Source: Flammeovirgaceae bacterium UBA1842 (lineage in GTDB: Bacteria; Bacteroidota; Bacteroidia; Cytophagales; Cyclobacteriaceae). Taken from it: 64,000 bases of DNA. Below the pieces are notes generated by a model that was given only the letters and a program-made list of their open reading frames with translations, had not been told where the DNA came from and made no database searches. The translations under genes were made by a program, and so were the position numbers. Positions 1 to 8,165 of this stretch are shown here, in pieces (position 1 is the first letter of the stretch; each line of letters opens with the position of its first letter). Where the stretch lies: assembly GCA_002338655.1 (NCBI GenBank), contig DDIU01000019.1, positions 1 through 64,000 of the forward strand, in the 5' to 3' direction.

Positions 1-36
1 GGACTGCGCTACGCCCCGAACTTAAAAATCTTCCAG

Positions 37-110
37 TGATCCGCTCAGGATTCGAACCTGAGACCTACTGCTTAGAAGGCAGTTGCTCTATCCAGCTGAG
101 CTAGCGGACC
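37..110 (-). tRNA. tRNA-Arg, anticodon TCT
   Basis: Read on the minus strand, this folds as a 74-nt cloverleaf. The acceptor stem GGTCCGC pairs with GCGGATC with one G-U pair, followed by discriminator A. The D arm is GCTCA/GAGC. The anticodon stem ACTGC/GCAGT encloses the loop CTTCTAA, giving anticodon TCT (Arg, AGA/AGG codons). The T arm carries GGTTCGAATCC. CCA is not encoded and must be added after transcription. It lies downstream of tRNA-Ser on the same strand, so the two may be co-transcribed. Confidence 0.96.
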
Positions 111-192
111 AAATGTTCTGAAAAACAACTTTCTGTTTTTCTTGGTTCTCATTGCACTCAGACCCAATATCTTCCTGTTCTTTAAACAAGAG

Positions 193-218
193 GCTCAACC
201 AAATTGAGCAAGCGGACC
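193..218 (-). pseudogene. tRNA 5'-half relic (acceptor strand plus D arm)
   Basis: On the minus strand this reads GGTCCGC, T, T, then a D-arm-like GCTCA...TGAGC. The acceptor strand is identical to that of the neighbouring tRNA-Arg and the D-arm layout is the same. No anticodon or T arm follows, so it cannot be a functional tRNA. It looks like a partial duplicate or a decayed tRNA copy. Whether it arose by slippage or by integration and excision of an element cannot be told from this window. Confidence 0.65.
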
Positions 219-233
219 ATTGTTAAGTTGCTT

Positions 234-323
<90 letters not shown>

Positions 324-449
324 GTCTCAAAAACGAGAGTGCAAATATAAAAGAACTATTAATACTAAACCAAGCACATGCTAAATAAAAATTAAACCTT
401 TTTATCCCTGCCATTTTGGAGTCTTTAACATTAATTATGACAACAGGTA

Positions 450-480
450 TTTGGGTGCCAATTTACCTTCTCTATATTTG
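450..480 (+). promoter_or_regulatory. Bacteroidota-type promoter of batB-batC
   Basis: TTTG at 450-453, exactly 19 bases, then TATATTTG at 473-480: a perfect match to the Bacteroidota housekeeping promoter TTTG-N19-TAnnTTTG. Transcription should start near 487, about 20 bases before the batB start codon. The remaining sequence between the tRNAs and batB (324-449) shows nothing else recognisable. Confidence 0.75.
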
Positions 481-506
481 CCGCTTATAATTAACGTTAT
501 CATTAT

Positions 507-1475
507 ATGACCTGGCTATATTCCATGACATTTACAGAAATCATCCTTATTGGGCTGTTTATTGTCTTTTATTTAGGATATATCATTAGAGCCAGTATTA
601 CTGCCAGAAGGCTCAAGGTCAGTTATGGTAAAATATTTGTCAAGTTCTTTATCAGAACACTTTTCTTCAGCCTTCTTATTATGGCTTTGCTAGGCCCCTC
701 ATTTGGCGAATCCAAAAGAGAAGTTAAATCTGTTGGCAAGGACATATTCATGCTTGTTGATCTTTCTGAATCAATGAATGCTACTGATATACAACCAAGT
801 AGACTTGAAAAAATTAAATTCGAATTGAAAAATATTGTAGATGCCTTTAGCTCTGACAGGATAGGCGTTATCATATTCTCTGGAGAAGCGTTTATGCAAT
901 CTCCACTTACCTATGACCAAAATGCACTAAATCTCTTCATTGAAACATTGAACACTGGCTTAGTGCCCAATGCCGGAACTGACTTCGGCCCACCATTAAA
1001 GATGGCAATGGAAAAATTGGATAGTGAGCAATCCCCATTGTCTCAACAAAAATCCAAAATAATTATCCTTATAAGTGATGGTGAAGATTTTGGAGATAAC
1101 ACATCCGAAATTGCCAAAGATTTGGATGATGATGGCATTACTTTATTCACATTGGGCGTTGGTACAGAGCGTGGCAGTAAACTTATGACTAGGAATGGTT
1201 ACAAAAAAGACCGGGAAGGCAATGACATTGTCACTAAACTCGACCCTAAATCCTTGATAAAACTGGCTAAGGATGCCAGCGGACAATATTTTGAGATCAA
1301 TGAAACTAAAAATGATGTTTCTCGCTTAATAAGTACAATTAACAAGATTGAGGGTGAACTGCGCGATAGCAGGCAAGTTGACGTTTCTGCCAACAGATAT
1401 TACTACTTTTTGTTAGCGGCTCTTTGTCTTATTTTGTTGGATATATTAGTAAGTGTTAAAGTAATTAAAATATGA
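507..1475 (+). CDS. batB: BatB-like VWA-domain membrane protein (aerotolerance family)
   Basis: A 322-residue membrane protein with hydrophobic segments near residues 9-27 and 46-64, a von Willebrand factor A domain from about 80 to 280, and a C-terminal membrane segment at about 298-318. The MIDAS metal site starts with DLSES at 85-89, with a threonine/aspartate region (NAGTDFG) and ISDGED further on. This layout is that of BatA/BatB proteins, linked in Bacteroides and other phyla to aerotolerance and envelope stress; the exact function is unsettled. It overlaps the TPR gene behind it by 4 bases (ATGA), so they are translationally coupled. No second VWA gene (batA) lies in front of it; tRNA genes do. 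BatA versus BatB is assigned by position next to BatC, not by sequence. Confidence 0.85.
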   Translation: MTWLYSMTFTEIILIGLFIVFYLGYIIRASITARRLKVSYGKIFVKFFIRTLFFSLLIMALLGPSFGESKREVKSVGKDIFMLVDLSESMNATDIQPSRLEKIKFELKNIVDAFSSDRIGVIIFSGEAFMQSPLTYDQNALNLFIETLNTGLVPNAGTDFGPPLKMAMEKLDSEQSPLSQQKSKIIILISDGEDFGDNTSEIAKDLDDDGITLFTLGVGTERGSKLMTRNGYKKDREGNDIVTKLDPKSLIKLAKDASGQYFEINETKNDVSRLISTINKIEGELRDSRQVDVSANRYYYFLLAALCLILLDILVSVKVIKI

Positions 1476-2338
1476 ACCACTTTTTGGTCATTTTATTAAG
1501 TATAGTACTCTGGGGTGATTTTAACGATATTGCCAAAGTCAATGACTTGAAGCGTCAGGCCAAGGAAGAATATAATGCTGGAAAGTATAAGGAAGCGATT
1601 GGACATTATAAATTCCTAACTGACTCGTTGCAAATTAAAGACGATAATATCACGTTAAACCTTGCAAATGCCTATTATCAGTTGAAAGATACTGCCAATG
1701 CCAAAAATAATTACAACAACTTAATTTATAGTGGGAATAAGTCAGTCAAATCTGTTGCTCATCAGCAGCTTGGAATTATGGCCAATAGGAATAAAAAATT
1801 CAAAGAAGCCATTAACCACTTCAAAGAGGCCCTAAAGGCCGATCCATCAAACGAGGATGCTCGATATAATTACGAACTCCTTAAAAAGATTTTGAAAGAA
1901 CAGGAACAAAAAGACCAGCAACAAAATCAGGATAAAAACCAAGATAAAGATAAGAAAGACGATAAAAATCAGGATAAGAAAGATCAAGAAAATAAAGAAA
2001 ACCAAGATCAAAAAGATCAAGACAAGAAGGACGGTCAGGAGAAAGATCAAAAAGATCAAGACAAAGGCGATAAGGAAAAACAGAAGAAAGAAGAAGAAAA
2101 GAAACAGGGAGAGGAGAAAGATAAAAAAGAAGAGCAACCCAAAGAAGGTGAGCAGAAAGAAGATCAAAAAAAATCTGATGAGCAACCTTCACTTGCTGAA
2201 AACCTAAAGGACATGAAGATATCTGAAGAGAAGGCCAAAATGATTATGGAGGCTTTGAAAAATAATGAGATTCAGTATATCCAGCAGAATAAAAGAAAGG
2301 CGACTAAGAAAAAAGATCCTGATAAGCCAGATTGGTAA
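1472..2338 (+). CDS. batC: BatC-like TPR protein with a long charged linker
   Basis: A 288-residue protein with a short N-terminal hydrophobic stretch (about 1-15, probable signal peptide), tetratricopeptide repeats from about 29 to 140, and a linker from about 143 to 245 made almost only of K, D, E, Q and N. A conserved-looking C-terminal helix (SEEKAKMIMEALKNNEIQ) follows. BatC proteins are periplasmic TPR proteins encoded next to BatB. The 4-base overlap with the VWA gene and the shared promoter support one unit. The linker is encoded by purine-rich sequence whose other frames are open by chance. The usual batD and batE do not follow; a thiolase does. Confidence 0.82.
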   Translation: MNHFLVILLSIVLWGDFNDIAKVNDLKRQAKEEYNAGKYKEAIGHYKFLTDSLQIKDDNITLNLANAYYQLKDTANAKNNYNNLIYSGNKSVKSVAHQQLGIMANRNKKFKEAINHFKEALKADPSNEDARYNYELLKKILKEQEQKDQQQNQDKNQDKDKKDDKNQDKKDQENKENQDQKDQDKKDGQEKDQKDQDKGDKEKQKKEEEKKQGEEKDKKEEQPKEGEQKEDQKKSDEQPSLAENLKDMKISEEKAKMIMEALKNNEIQYIQQNKRKATKKKDPDKPDW

Positions 2339-2379
2339 TACGGTTGTTGATCGTTCTTTTTATCTCTTTTAATATTTCT

Positions 2380-2387
2380 TAAATTTG
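2380..2387 (+). promoter_or_regulatory. Probable -7 box for the thiolase gene
   Basis: TAAATTTG matches the Bacteroidota -7 element TAnnTTTG. Nineteen bases upstream is TTTT rather than TTTG, so only the -7 element is strong. It would give a leader of about 50 bases before the ATG at 2445. Confidence 0.45.
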
Positions 2388-2444
2388 CAGCTCAGAAAAC
2401 GTTAGTTTCTACAAAATCCTCTTACAATTTTTTAACAAAATCAC

Positions 2445-3623
2445 ATGAAAGAAGTATATATAGTTTCCGCAGTTAGAACACCCATAGGAAGTTTTGGAGG
2501 CAGCTTATCAAGCATACCGGCAACAAAACTAGGATCAATAGCCATCAAAGGCGCACTCGATAAAATAGGCGTTGCAGCCTCTGAAGTCAATGAAGTGTTT
2601 ATGGGAAATGTGGTATCTGCTAATTTAGGTCAGGCCCCTGCCCGTCAGGCGGCTATTGGTGCGGGCATTGGCTATAATGTGCCCTGTACTACGGTGAACA
2701 AAGTATGTGCTTCTGGAATGAAATCTGTCATGCTTGGTGCACAGTCAATCATGCTTGGCATCAATGACGTAGTAGTGGCGGGTGGTATGGAAAATATGTC
2801 AGCCATCCCCTATTATGTACCAAAGGCACGATATGGCCTTGGTTATGGTCATGGACAGTTGATTGACGGGCTAATGCAAGACGGTCTTTGGGAAGTATAT
2901 CATAAATTTCCAATGGGAAACTGTGCTGATAATACTGCCAAAGAGATGAACATATCCCGCGAAATGCAGGACGAATATGCAATCAACTCATACAAAAGAT
3001 CAGCAGCTGCCTGGGAAGCTGGGAAATTTAAGGAAGAAATAGTACCCGTTGAGGTTCCTCAACGAAAAGGTGACCCAGTCATTATTTCAGAAGATGAAGA
3101 ATATAAGAATGTAAAATTTGAAAAAATACCTTCATTAAGACCTGTGTTTTCACCAGAAGGTACGGTAACTGCGGCCAACGCTTCAACAATCAATGATGGT
3201 GCTTCTGCCCTACTGTTGATGAGTGAAGAAAAAATGAATGCCCTGGGACTAACACCAATTGCAAAGATCAGAGGATTTGCCGATGCAGCTCAAGATCCAA
3301 TTTGGTTTACAACAGCACCTTCCTTGGCTATTCCAAAGGCATTGAAACATGCAGGTATTGACGCATCAGAAGTAGATTTCTACGAAATTAACGAAGCTTT
3401 TTCTGCGGTAGCTATTGCTAATAACCAAGAATTGAACCTAAACCCAGAAAAAGTAAATGTAAACGGTGGTGCCGTTGCTCTTGGTCATCCATTAGGTTGC
3501 TCAGGTGCAAGAATTATTACTACATTAAACAGTGTTCTACACCAGAACAATGGGAAAATAGGTGTAGCCGGAATTTGCAATGGTGGTGGCGGTGCATCTG
3601 CCATTGTTATTGAGAAACTATAA
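2445..3623 (+). CDS. Acetyl-CoA C-acetyltransferase (thiolase)
   Basis: A 392-residue cytoplasmic thiolase, the usual family length. It condenses two acetyl-CoA to acetoacetyl-CoA or cleaves 3-ketoacyl-CoA. All three catalytic residues are present: the nucleophile Cys88 in NKVCASGMKS, His348 in VALGHPLGCSG and Cys378 in GICNGGGG. The residue numbers match those of biosynthetic/degradative class II thiolases. It is followed by an intrinsic terminator, so it is probably a single-gene unit. Sequence alone does not separate acetoacetyl-CoA thiolase (AtoB/ThlA) from a broader 3-ketoacyl-CoA thiolase; the short length and single domain favour the former. Confidence 0.93.
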   Translation: MKEVYIVSAVRTPIGSFGGSLSSIPATKLGSIAIKGALDKIGVAASEVNEVFMGNVVSANLGQAPARQAAIGAGIGYNVPCTTVNKVCASGMKSVMLGAQSIMLGINDVVVAGGMENMSAIPYYVPKARYGLGYGHGQLIDGLMQDGLWEVYHKFPMGNCADNTAKEMNISREMQDEYAINSYKRSAAAWEAGKFKEEIVPVEVPQRKGDPVIISEDEEYKNVKFEKIPSLRPVFSPEGTVTAANASTINDGASALLLMSEEKMNALGLTPIAKIRGFADAAQDPIWFTTAPSLAIPKALKHAGIDASEVDFYEINEAFSAVAIANNQELNLNPEKVNVNGGAVALGHPLGCSGARIITTLNSVLHQNNGKIGVAGICNGGGGASAIVIEKL

Positions 3624-3645
3624 TGAATTGTAAATAATAACAGTT

Positions 3646-3680
3646 ATAGCCTTACGTTCTCCGTAAGGCTATTTTTATTT
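3646..3680 (+). terminator. Intrinsic terminator after the thiolase gene
   Basis: An 11-bp perfect stem, ATAGCCTTACG (3646-3656) with CGTAAGGCTAT (3662-3672), a 5-base loop, and a T-rich tail (TTTTATTTT). It ends just before the MORN-protein start codon at 3687, which therefore needs its own promoter or read-through. Confidence 0.85.
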
Positions 3681-3686
3681 TGACCT

Positions 3687-5006
3687 ATGCGAAATACTTG
3701 TCTACTCCTACTTCAATTGATGGCGCTCTCAGGTTTTGCCCAACAAGAAATACGCACCTACTATGATGAAAGCGAAACACTATTGAAAGAAGTCTATCAG
3801 ACTATTGGTAGTGAGACCAACTTGCAGGGCCCTTATAAAAAATTCTATCCTAATGGTCAGCTATCAACAGAAGGCTCTTTTGAGAATGGATATAAAAACG
3901 GTGAATTCAAAGAGTATTATCAAGATGGATCCTTACAACGGATTATAAACTTCAAAAATGGGCTAAAAAATGGTCCTGTTAAGGTCTATAATGATGATGG
4001 ATTCTTAATACAAATAGCCTATTTCAAAGAGAATAAATTAGCTGATAGCCTTTTAATTTATTATGATCAGGGTGCACTTAGGAGCAGGGCATTTTTCGTA
4101 AATGATAAACCCGATGGGATTCTTTATGAATACTATCCTGATGGTGTCACAAAACGTGAGATTACTTACCACCTTGGTGAGCAAACAGGCATTACAAAAA
4201 CTTTTTATGAGTCAGGTTTACTCAGCACTGAAGGAAATTACCTTAACGGTATTCTCAATGGTTATTATAACACCTATTACACCAATGGAAAATTGGATAC
4301 TTCATCAGAAATGGATAAAGGCACTAAAACCGGTGAATATAAACATTACGATTCTCTAGGCAACCTATTGTTAATTGGCCATTATAAAAACGGCCTTCTT
4401 GATGGCGAAAATATTGGTTACTATACAACTGGTACTTTAAAGCATCGATTTAACTATTTGGCTGGCAAGCTGGTAGGCACCAATGTACATTATTACCCTT
4501 CTGGCCTGAAGGAAAAGGAAATCGTAACCGCCAAAGACGGTATTAGTCAAACAATCTCCTTTTACAATACCCAAGGAATGTTGACAAAGATTGAGAATTA
4601 CCAGAATGAATTACCCAATGGTACCTGGACTTATTTTAATGATGAAGGGATCAAGACTAAATCTGAACCTTATGAAATGGGTCGTATTAATGGTTCTATA
4701 TTTATATATCATCCCAATGGAAGCATAAAGGAAGAAATCCCGATAAAATATGACGTTAAATACGGAGAGTTAAAGACTTATTTTGACAATGGTGAACTGG
4801 AAAGTGTTACTCCATTCAGAAACGACAAAAGGCATGGTACATACTTTAGGTACAATATCAATAATACAATTGTAGAAACTGGTGAGTACGTGGGCAATAG
4901 AAAAGTAGGTAATTGGAAGTTTTATAATGACAATGGTGAACTAACCAAAACCGAAGTTTATCAAGTAGGTAAATTAGTGGAAACAAAAATTGCCACTCAA
5001 GATTAA
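3687..5006 (+). CDS. Secreted MORN-repeat protein (YwqK-like)
   Basis: A 439-residue protein with a clear signal peptide (cleavage likely after SGFAQ, about residue 19), followed to the end by tandem MORN-type repeats of about 22-24 residues with the pattern Y-x-N/D-G-x-L-x-x-E-x-x-x-x-x-G-x-x-N-G. Such proteins are abundant in Bacteroidota and are often annotated as YwqK-family antitoxins; that name is by homology to a Bacillus protein and is weak evidence of function. No toxin partner is adjacent: purC follows. Likely a periplasmic or surface binding protein; the ligand is unknown. Confidence 0.8.
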   Translation: MRNTCLLLLQLMALSGFAQQEIRTYYDESETLLKEVYQTIGSETNLQGPYKKFYPNGQLSTEGSFENGYKNGEFKEYYQDGSLQRIINFKNGLKNGPVKVYNDDGFLIQIAYFKENKLADSLLIYYDQGALRSRAFFVNDKPDGILYEYYPDGVTKREITYHLGEQTGITKTFYESGLLSTEGNYLNGILNGYYNTYYTNGKLDTSSEMDKGTKTGEYKHYDSLGNLLLIGHYKNGLLDGENIGYYTTGTLKHRFNYLAGKLVGTNVHYYPSGLKEKEIVTAKDGISQTISFYNTQGMLTKIENYQNELPNGTWTYFNDEGIKTKSEPYEMGRINGSIFIYHPNGSIKEEIPIKYDVKYGELKTYFDNGELESVTPFRNDKRHGTYFRYNINNTIVETGEYVGNRKVGNWKFYNDNGELTKTEVYQVGKLVETKIATQD

Positions 5007-5050
5007 GGATTTAAATTTATAATTGTATTTCAATTCTATTTCTACTGGGT

Positions 5051-5058
5051 TAAATTTG
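5051..5058 (+). promoter_or_regulatory. Candidate -7 box very close to the purC start
   Basis: TAAATTTG fits the Bacteroidota -7 element TAnnTTTG, with TTTC (one mismatch to TTTG) 19 bases upstream. Only 10 bases separate it from the purC ATG, so the mRNA would have a leader of a few bases at most. Confidence 0.45.
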
Positions 5059-5068
5059 CCAACATTCT

Positions 5069-6013
5069 ATGAGAGCATTAAAAGGGACTGATTTCAAGTT
5101 TAAAAATCAGACAAACTACTATAGCGGTAAGGTACGTGATATCTATTATTTCGGTGATAAGCTGGCAATGGTAGCCACAGACCGGATTTCGGCTTTTGAT
5201 GTGATACTACCTGAGGCAATTCCCTTTAAGGGGCAAGTTCTTAATCAAATAGCCGCAAAGAACCTTGAAGCCACTAAAGACATTTGCCCCAATTGGCTGC
5301 TGGCAACGCCTGATCCCAATGTCGCCATAGGTTTTCAATGTGCCCCATTTCCGGTAGAAATGGTAATTAGGGGATATTTGGCCGGTCATGCTTGGCGCGA
5401 ATACAAGGATGGCAAGCGAAAAGTTTGTGGAGTAGCCTTGCCAGAAGGCCTTAAAGAAAATGACAAGTTACCTGAGCCAATAATTACTCCTACCACCAAG
5501 GCGCACGAAGGTCATGACGAAGATATAACAAGAGAAGAAATACTTGCAAAAGGTCTTGTAAGTGAAGCTGATTATGTTACTCTTGAGAATTATACAAGGA
5601 GTCTTTTTGAAAGGGGTACAGAATTGGCTGCCGATAAAGGTTTGATATTAGTCGATACCAAATATGAATTTGGTAAAGTAGCGGATAAAATCTATTTGAT
5701 TGACGAGATTCATACACCAGATTCTTCACGGTATTTTTATAAAGAAGGCTATCAAGACCGTCAAAAAAATGGGGAAGCTCAGAAACAATTGTCAAAGGAA
5801 TTTGTCAGGCAGTGGCTTATAAGTAATGGGTTTCAAGGAAAAGAAGGACAAAAAATTCCTGAAATGAATGAATCTGTTGTTAATTCGATCTCAGATAGGT
5901 ATCTTGAACTCTACGAAAAAGTAACAGGAGAAAAGTTTGAAAAACAGGACTACTCTAACATAGAGGAAAGAATAGAAAAAAATATTAATAAAGCCATCAA
6001 CCTAAAGCCATAA
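5069..6013 (+). CDS. purC: Phosphoribosylaminoimidazole-succinocarboxamide synthase (PurC)
   Basis: A 314-residue SAICAR synthetase, which joins CAIR and aspartate using ATP in purine synthesis. Family signatures are YSGKVRDIYYFGDKLAMV and TDRISAFDVILP near the N-terminus, the VEMVIRGYLAGHAWREY block and TPTTKAHEGHDEDI. The protein is of the longer class (about 300 residues) found in Bacteroidota and yeast rather than the 240-residue E. coli class. The ATG at 5069 places the conserved GKVRD block about 20 residues in, as in that class. No other pur genes are adjacent. Confidence 0.95.
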   Translation: MRALKGTDFKFKNQTNYYSGKVRDIYYFGDKLAMVATDRISAFDVILPEAIPFKGQVLNQIAAKNLEATKDICPNWLLATPDPNVAIGFQCAPFPVEMVIRGYLAGHAWREYKDGKRKVCGVALPEGLKENDKLPEPIITPTTKAHEGHDEDITREEILAKGLVSEADYVTLENYTRSLFERGTELAADKGLILVDTKYEFGKVADKIYLIDEIHTPDSSRYFYKEGYQDRQKNGEAQKQLSKEFVRQWLISNGFQGKEGQKIPEMNESVVNSISDRYLELYEKVTGEKFEKQDYSNIEERIEKNINKAINLKP

Positions 6014-6052
6014 GGGTCGTTAACCCCATAAAGCATTTAAATCAATTAGAAA

Positions 6053-6436
6053 ATGAAATACACTTTAGACAATCAAGAAAAATACAGTTTAATAAAGCTC
6101 CATGAAGAAAAGCTGGACTCAAGTGTAGCTCCTGGTTTAAAATCCGAACTGATCACCATACATGCCAAGGGTGTAAAAAACATTATTCTTGATTTGGCCG
6201 AAGTAAAATATACCGACTCGTCTGGGCTTAGTGCGTTACTTGTTGGCAATAGAATTGTACAAGAAAACGGAGGCATCTTCATCCTCTCCAGTCTTTCTGA
6301 TCATACTACCAAACTGATTAAAATATCGCAGCTGGATAGTGTATTGAATATTTTGCCAACCGTTGAGGAAGGTATAGATGCGGTTTTCATGAATGAAATT
6401 GAAAACGAACTTAAAGATGGTGAGGACGATAATTGA
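6053..6436 (+). CDS. STAS-domain protein (anti-sigma factor antagonist-like)
   Basis: A 127-residue protein that is a single STAS domain. The motif KYTDSSGLSALLVG (D55-S56-S57-G58) is the loop that carries the phosphorylated serine in SpoIIAA/RsbV-type antagonists. Those proteins bind and release anti-sigma kinases, but no kinase or sigma factor is encoded nearby, and many Bacteroidota STAS proteins have unknown partners. It sits 11 bases before rnz and may be co-transcribed with rnz and the VUT transporter. The acidic C-terminal tail (about 112-127) is outside the domain. Confidence 0.85.
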   Translation: MKYTLDNQEKYSLIKLHEEKLDSSVAPGLKSELITIHAKGVKNIILDLAEVKYTDSSGLSALLVGNRIVQENGGIFILSSLSDHTTKLIKISQLDSVLNILPTVEEGIDAVFMNEIENELKDGEDDN

Positions 6437-6447
6437 GTGAGAAATAA

Positions 6448-7365
6448 TTGCCCTTTAGTTTAAAAATACTTGGCTCAAATTCCGCTACCCCAGCATATGG
6501 AAGGCATCATACTGCTCAGTTACTAAATATTGGCAAATATCATTTTTTAATAGATTGTGGTGAGGGCACCCAGGAAAGGCTCACCCTATTTAAAGCTAAG
6601 ACCCTTCGGATCAATCACATATTTATCAGTCATTTACATGGTGATCACTACCTCGGTCTTATGGGGCTACTTTACACCATGCATTTACTAAAACGGACCA
6701 ATGATCTTTATCTGTTCGGCCAAAAAGGGCTTCAAGACATTATCACCACACAGCTCAAATGCTCAGACAGTAGGCTCAATTTTAGGATAAGATTTCATGA
6801 GCTCAATCCCGAGAGACCAGAAGAATTGTTTGAAGATGAATTATTAAGCGTTACAAGTTTTCCCTTAAGTCATCGTATCCCTTGTTGTGGTTTTTTGTTT
6901 AAAGAAAAAGAAAAACCATTTAGAATTAACAAAGAGAAATTACCGCAAGACATTTCTTTACAGAATATAGTTCTACTTAAACAAGGGAAAGATATTTATG
7001 ATGAAAATGGCAATATCCTCTATGTCAATAAAGAGCTTACCTTACCCCCAAGGAAGGCCAGAAGTTATGCATTCTGTTCGGATACCAAATATGATGAGGG
7101 CATAATAGAATACATCAAAGGAGTAGACCTTCTGTATCACGAGGCCACTTTTTTGGCAGACAAACTTAAATGGGCTGAATTAACCTACCACAGCACCACG
7201 GAACAAGCCGGATTAATTGCAAAAAAGGCCAATGTGGGTATGTTGGTGATTGGCCATTATTCTGCCCGATACAAGGATTTGACACCCTTCCTCACAGAAA
7301 CCAAAAATATTTTTGAAAACACGATACTATCCATAGAAGGGGAAACAATAGAGGTTGAAGCATGA
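6448..7365 (+). CDS. rnz: Ribonuclease Z
   Basis: A 305-residue metallo-beta-lactamase-fold nuclease that trims tRNA 3' ends. This matters here because the tRNAs in this window do not encode CCA. The zinc motif SHLHGDHYLG supplies H62, H64, D66 and H67; later ligands lie in FCSDTKY, YHEATF and GHYSARY. The start is TTG at 6448: an in-frame TAA lies immediately upstream at 6445 and the conserved fold begins at residue 3 (FSLKILGSNSATP), so no ATG is possible. It overlaps the next gene by 4 bases (ATGA). Confidence 0.94.
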   Translation: MPFSLKILGSNSATPAYGRHHTAQLLNIGKYHFLIDCGEGTQERLTLFKAKTLRINHIFISHLHGDHYLGLMGLLYTMHLLKRTNDLYLFGQKGLQDIITTQLKCSDSRLNFRIRFHELNPERPEELFEDELLSVTSFPLSHRIPCCGFLFKEKEKPFRINKEKLPQDISLQNIVLLKQGKDIYDENGNILYVNKELTLPPRKARSYAFCSDTKYDEGIIEYIKGVDLLYHEATFLADKLKWAELTYHSTTEQAGLIAKKANVGMLVIGHYSARYKDLTPFLTETKNIFENTILSIEGETIEVEA

Positions 7366-8165
7366 AAAAGACCATTGATAAAAAAACAAACCTTTTCATT
7401 ATCCTTTCAGGAATATTCCTGACCAGCGCATTATTAGCTGAGTTGATTGGTTTTAAGATATTTTCGTTGGAGCGCACACTGGGGTTTCCTCCAGCTCAAA
7501 TCCCTTTATTGGATGACTGGGTACTTGATTTTAACCTTACAGCCGGGGTTGTCCTTTGGCCTATTGTATTTGTAACCTCCGACATTATAAACGAATATTT
7601 TGGAAAGCAGGGTGTTAAGAAGATCAGTTACCTTACGGTCATTTTTATTTCATTTACCTTTATTGTAATTACGGCAGTAACCCATTTGACACCTGCTCAG
7701 TTTTGGTTGGACATAAACAGCAAAACGCAAACAGGAGCAGATTTCGACATTGACTATGCATTCAATAAAGTATTTTCTCAAGGGTCATATATCATAATTG
7801 GCTCATTAGCTGCTTTTCTAATTGGCCAATTATTAGATGTGTTTGTATTTCATAAGCTAAGAAAAATTACTGGAGCCAAGATGCTTTGGTTACGTGCCAC
7901 AGGATCTACGCTTGTATCGCAGTTGATTGATAGCTTCGTGGTGCTTTTCATAGCATTTTATATTCTTTCTCCTGCCTATGCTAAATGGTCATTGGCCCAA
8001 GTAATGTCAGTAGGTATCATAAACTATATCTACAAGTTTTTTGTAGCTATAGCATTGACCCCCGTCATCTATTTTGCGCATTTTTTAATAGATAAATACT
8101 TAGGTAAAAAAGAATCACATCAGCTAATTGACGAAGCTGCAGACTCAAGTGGATCATTTTTTTGA
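7362..8165 (+). CDS. VUT-family transporter, probable queuosine precursor transporter (YhhQ-like)
   Basis: A 267-residue inner-membrane protein with about six hydrophobic segments. The blocks AGVVLWPIVFVTSDIINEYF and LWLRATGSTLVSQLIDS are hallmarks of the YhhQ/VUT (DUF165) family, whose E. coli member imports preQ0/preQ1 for queuosine tRNA modification. It is translationally coupled to rnz, a tRNA-processing gene, which fits a tRNA role. Its 3' end overlaps the convergent gene at 8154 by 12 bases. Substrate is inferred from the family. Confidence 0.85.
   Translation: MKKTIDKKTNLFIILSGIFLTSALLAELIGFKIFSLERTLGFPPAQIPLLDDWVLDFNLTAGVVLWPIVFVTSDIINEYFGKQGVKKISYLTVIFISFTFIVITAVTHLTPAQFWLDINSKTQTGADFDIDYAFNKVFSQGSYIIIGSLAAFLIGQLLDVFVFHKLRKITGAKMLWLRATGSTLVSQLIDSFVVLFIAFYILSPAYAKWSLAQVMSVGIINYIYKFFVAIALTPVIYFAHFLIDKYLGKKESHQLIDEAADSSGSFF

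Noticed and set aside
120..141. Hairpin GAAAAACA...TGTTTTTC between the tRNA relic and tRNA-Arg
   Set aside because: Only A-T rich pairs with a 6-base loop in the middle of a probable tRNA transcript; too weak to call a terminator.
1847..2192. Two long minus-strand open frames opposite the BatC linker
   Set aside because: They mirror the purine-rich linker and give low-complexity Leu/Phe/Ile-rich or Ser/Leu-rich products; the plus-strand TPR protein explains the sequence.
3687..5006. MORN-repeat protein as part of a toxin-antitoxin pair
   Set aside because: The family name suggests an antitoxin, but a signal peptide is present and no toxin gene is adjacent.
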